Translations under genes and position numbers: made by a program
Shown here: positions 14,507-14,742 of the stretch, piece by piece
How the letters are laid out: every line of letters starts with the position of its first letter
Numbering within the stretch: the first letter of the stretch is position 1
Source of the DNA: a bacterium
Lineage (GTDB): Bacteria > Bacillota > Bacilli > Lactobacillales > Streptococcaceae
NCBI GenBank assembly: GCA_905221435.1
Contig: CAJNDD010000034.1
Coordinates: forward strand, 1 to 14,742
Direction of reading: 5' to 3'
Length of the DNA stretch: 14,742 nucleotides
Notes under the pieces: model-generated
Told to the model about the DNA's origin: nothing
The model's input: the letters and a program-made list of their open reading frames with translations, nothing else
Database searches by the model: none

Positions 14507-14742
14507 ATGAAATTGAGTTATGAAGATAAAGTTCAAATCTATGGACTAAGAAAACAAGGATATAGCTTAGAGAAGCTTTCAAATAAATTTGGGATAAACA
14601 ATTCTAATCTTAGGTACATGATTAAATTGATTGATCGTTACGGAATAGAGTTCGTCAAAAAAGGAAAAAACCGTTATTACTCTCCTGAATTAAAGCAAGA
14701 AATCATCAATAAGGTTTTGATTGAAGGTCGTTCGCAACTAAG
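14507..14742 (+). CDS. IS3-family transposase OrfA, N-terminal part (truncated by window end)
   Basis: 78 complete codons from ATG 14507, open to the window end. MKLSYEDKVQIYGLRKQGY is followed by a helix-turn-helix (about 20-45, LEKLSNKFGINNSNLRYMIKLID) and KGKNRYYSPELKQEIINKV. This is the DNA-binding OrfA of IS150-group elements (IS861-like by recalled similarity), which recognises the IS ends. The C-terminal leucine zipper and the frameshift site lie beyond the window. The only ribosome-binding candidate is buried in the upstream hairpin. Confidence 0.88.
   Translation, partial: MKLSYEDKVQIYGLRKQGYSLEKLSNKFGINNSNLRYMIKLIDRYGIEFVKKGKNRYYSPELKQEIINKVLIEGRSQL

Larger units (their letters stand above)
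14452..14742 (+). mobile_element. IS3-family (IS861-like) element, left part only
   Basis: The left end of an insertion sequence of the same type and orientation as the one at 1-455: terminal repeat starting TG, a hairpin, and the start of orfA. It runs off the window. It inserted 19 bp downstream of the rsuA stop. Because only the left part is visible, neither the target duplication nor the integrity of the element can be checked. Confidence 0.88.

Noticed and set aside
1..14742. CRISPR arrays, tRNA or rRNA genes, BOX or RUP repeats, prophage or defence genes
   Set aside because: I looked on both strands and saw no regularly spaced repeats, no tRNA-like cloverleaf and no genes of such systems.

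Overview
This window looks like chromosomal DNA of a Streptococcus of the mitis/pneumoniae group. It is AT-rich, nearly all genes are compact housekeeping genes close to pneumococcal ones, promoters carry extended -10 elements, and both ends lie inside the same type of IS3-family (IS861-like) insertion sequence. The species cannot be fixed from the sequence alone.

Layout, left to right. 1-455: the 3' end of an IS3-family element (orfB C-terminus plus right inverted repeat), ending 13 bp past the rpsR stop. 469-1512, minus strand: the rpsF-ssb-rpsR operon with its own promoter and a structured leader. 1670-4830, minus strand: tseB/ypmB-like gene, aspC and asnS, a gene order also known from Bacillus (ypmB-aspB-asnS). 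4949-6034, plus strand: a MarR regulator followed by an NADPH-dependent FMN reductase, divergent from the tseB-like gene. 6212-7576, minus strand: pyrF-pyrE, preceded by a complete PyrR-type attenuator. 7781-11315, minus strand: the envelope and division cluster murD-murG-divIB. 11433-13548, minus strand: typA (bipA) and a small DUF3165-like membrane protein. 13707-14432, plus strand: an RsuA-family pseudouridine synthase. 14452-14742: the left end of a second, same-orientation copy of the IS type (left inverted repeat, hairpin, start of orfA).

How the genes work together. The window joins translation (S6, S18, AsnRS, TypA, RsuA), replication and repair (SSB), the last two steps of UMP synthesis (PyrE, PyrF), aspartate metabolism (AspC) and peptidoglycan synthesis and division (MurD, MurG, DivIB, TseB-like). 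Most transcription units can be bounded: promoters with good -10/-35 spacing and hairpin terminators are visible for nearly all of them.

I see no new multi-gene system. The points most worth a second look are: a divergent promoter pair (tseB-like/marR) in which both predicted transcription starts fall on the first base of the start codon, giving leaderless mRNAs; a near-leaderless rsuA; a perfect 16-bp hairpin at the IS left end that would hide the only ribosome-binding site of orfA; the pyrFE attenuator placed so that it may also end divIB transcription; and a possible ancient inversion junction between the asnS-aspC block and the pyrE-to-typA block.
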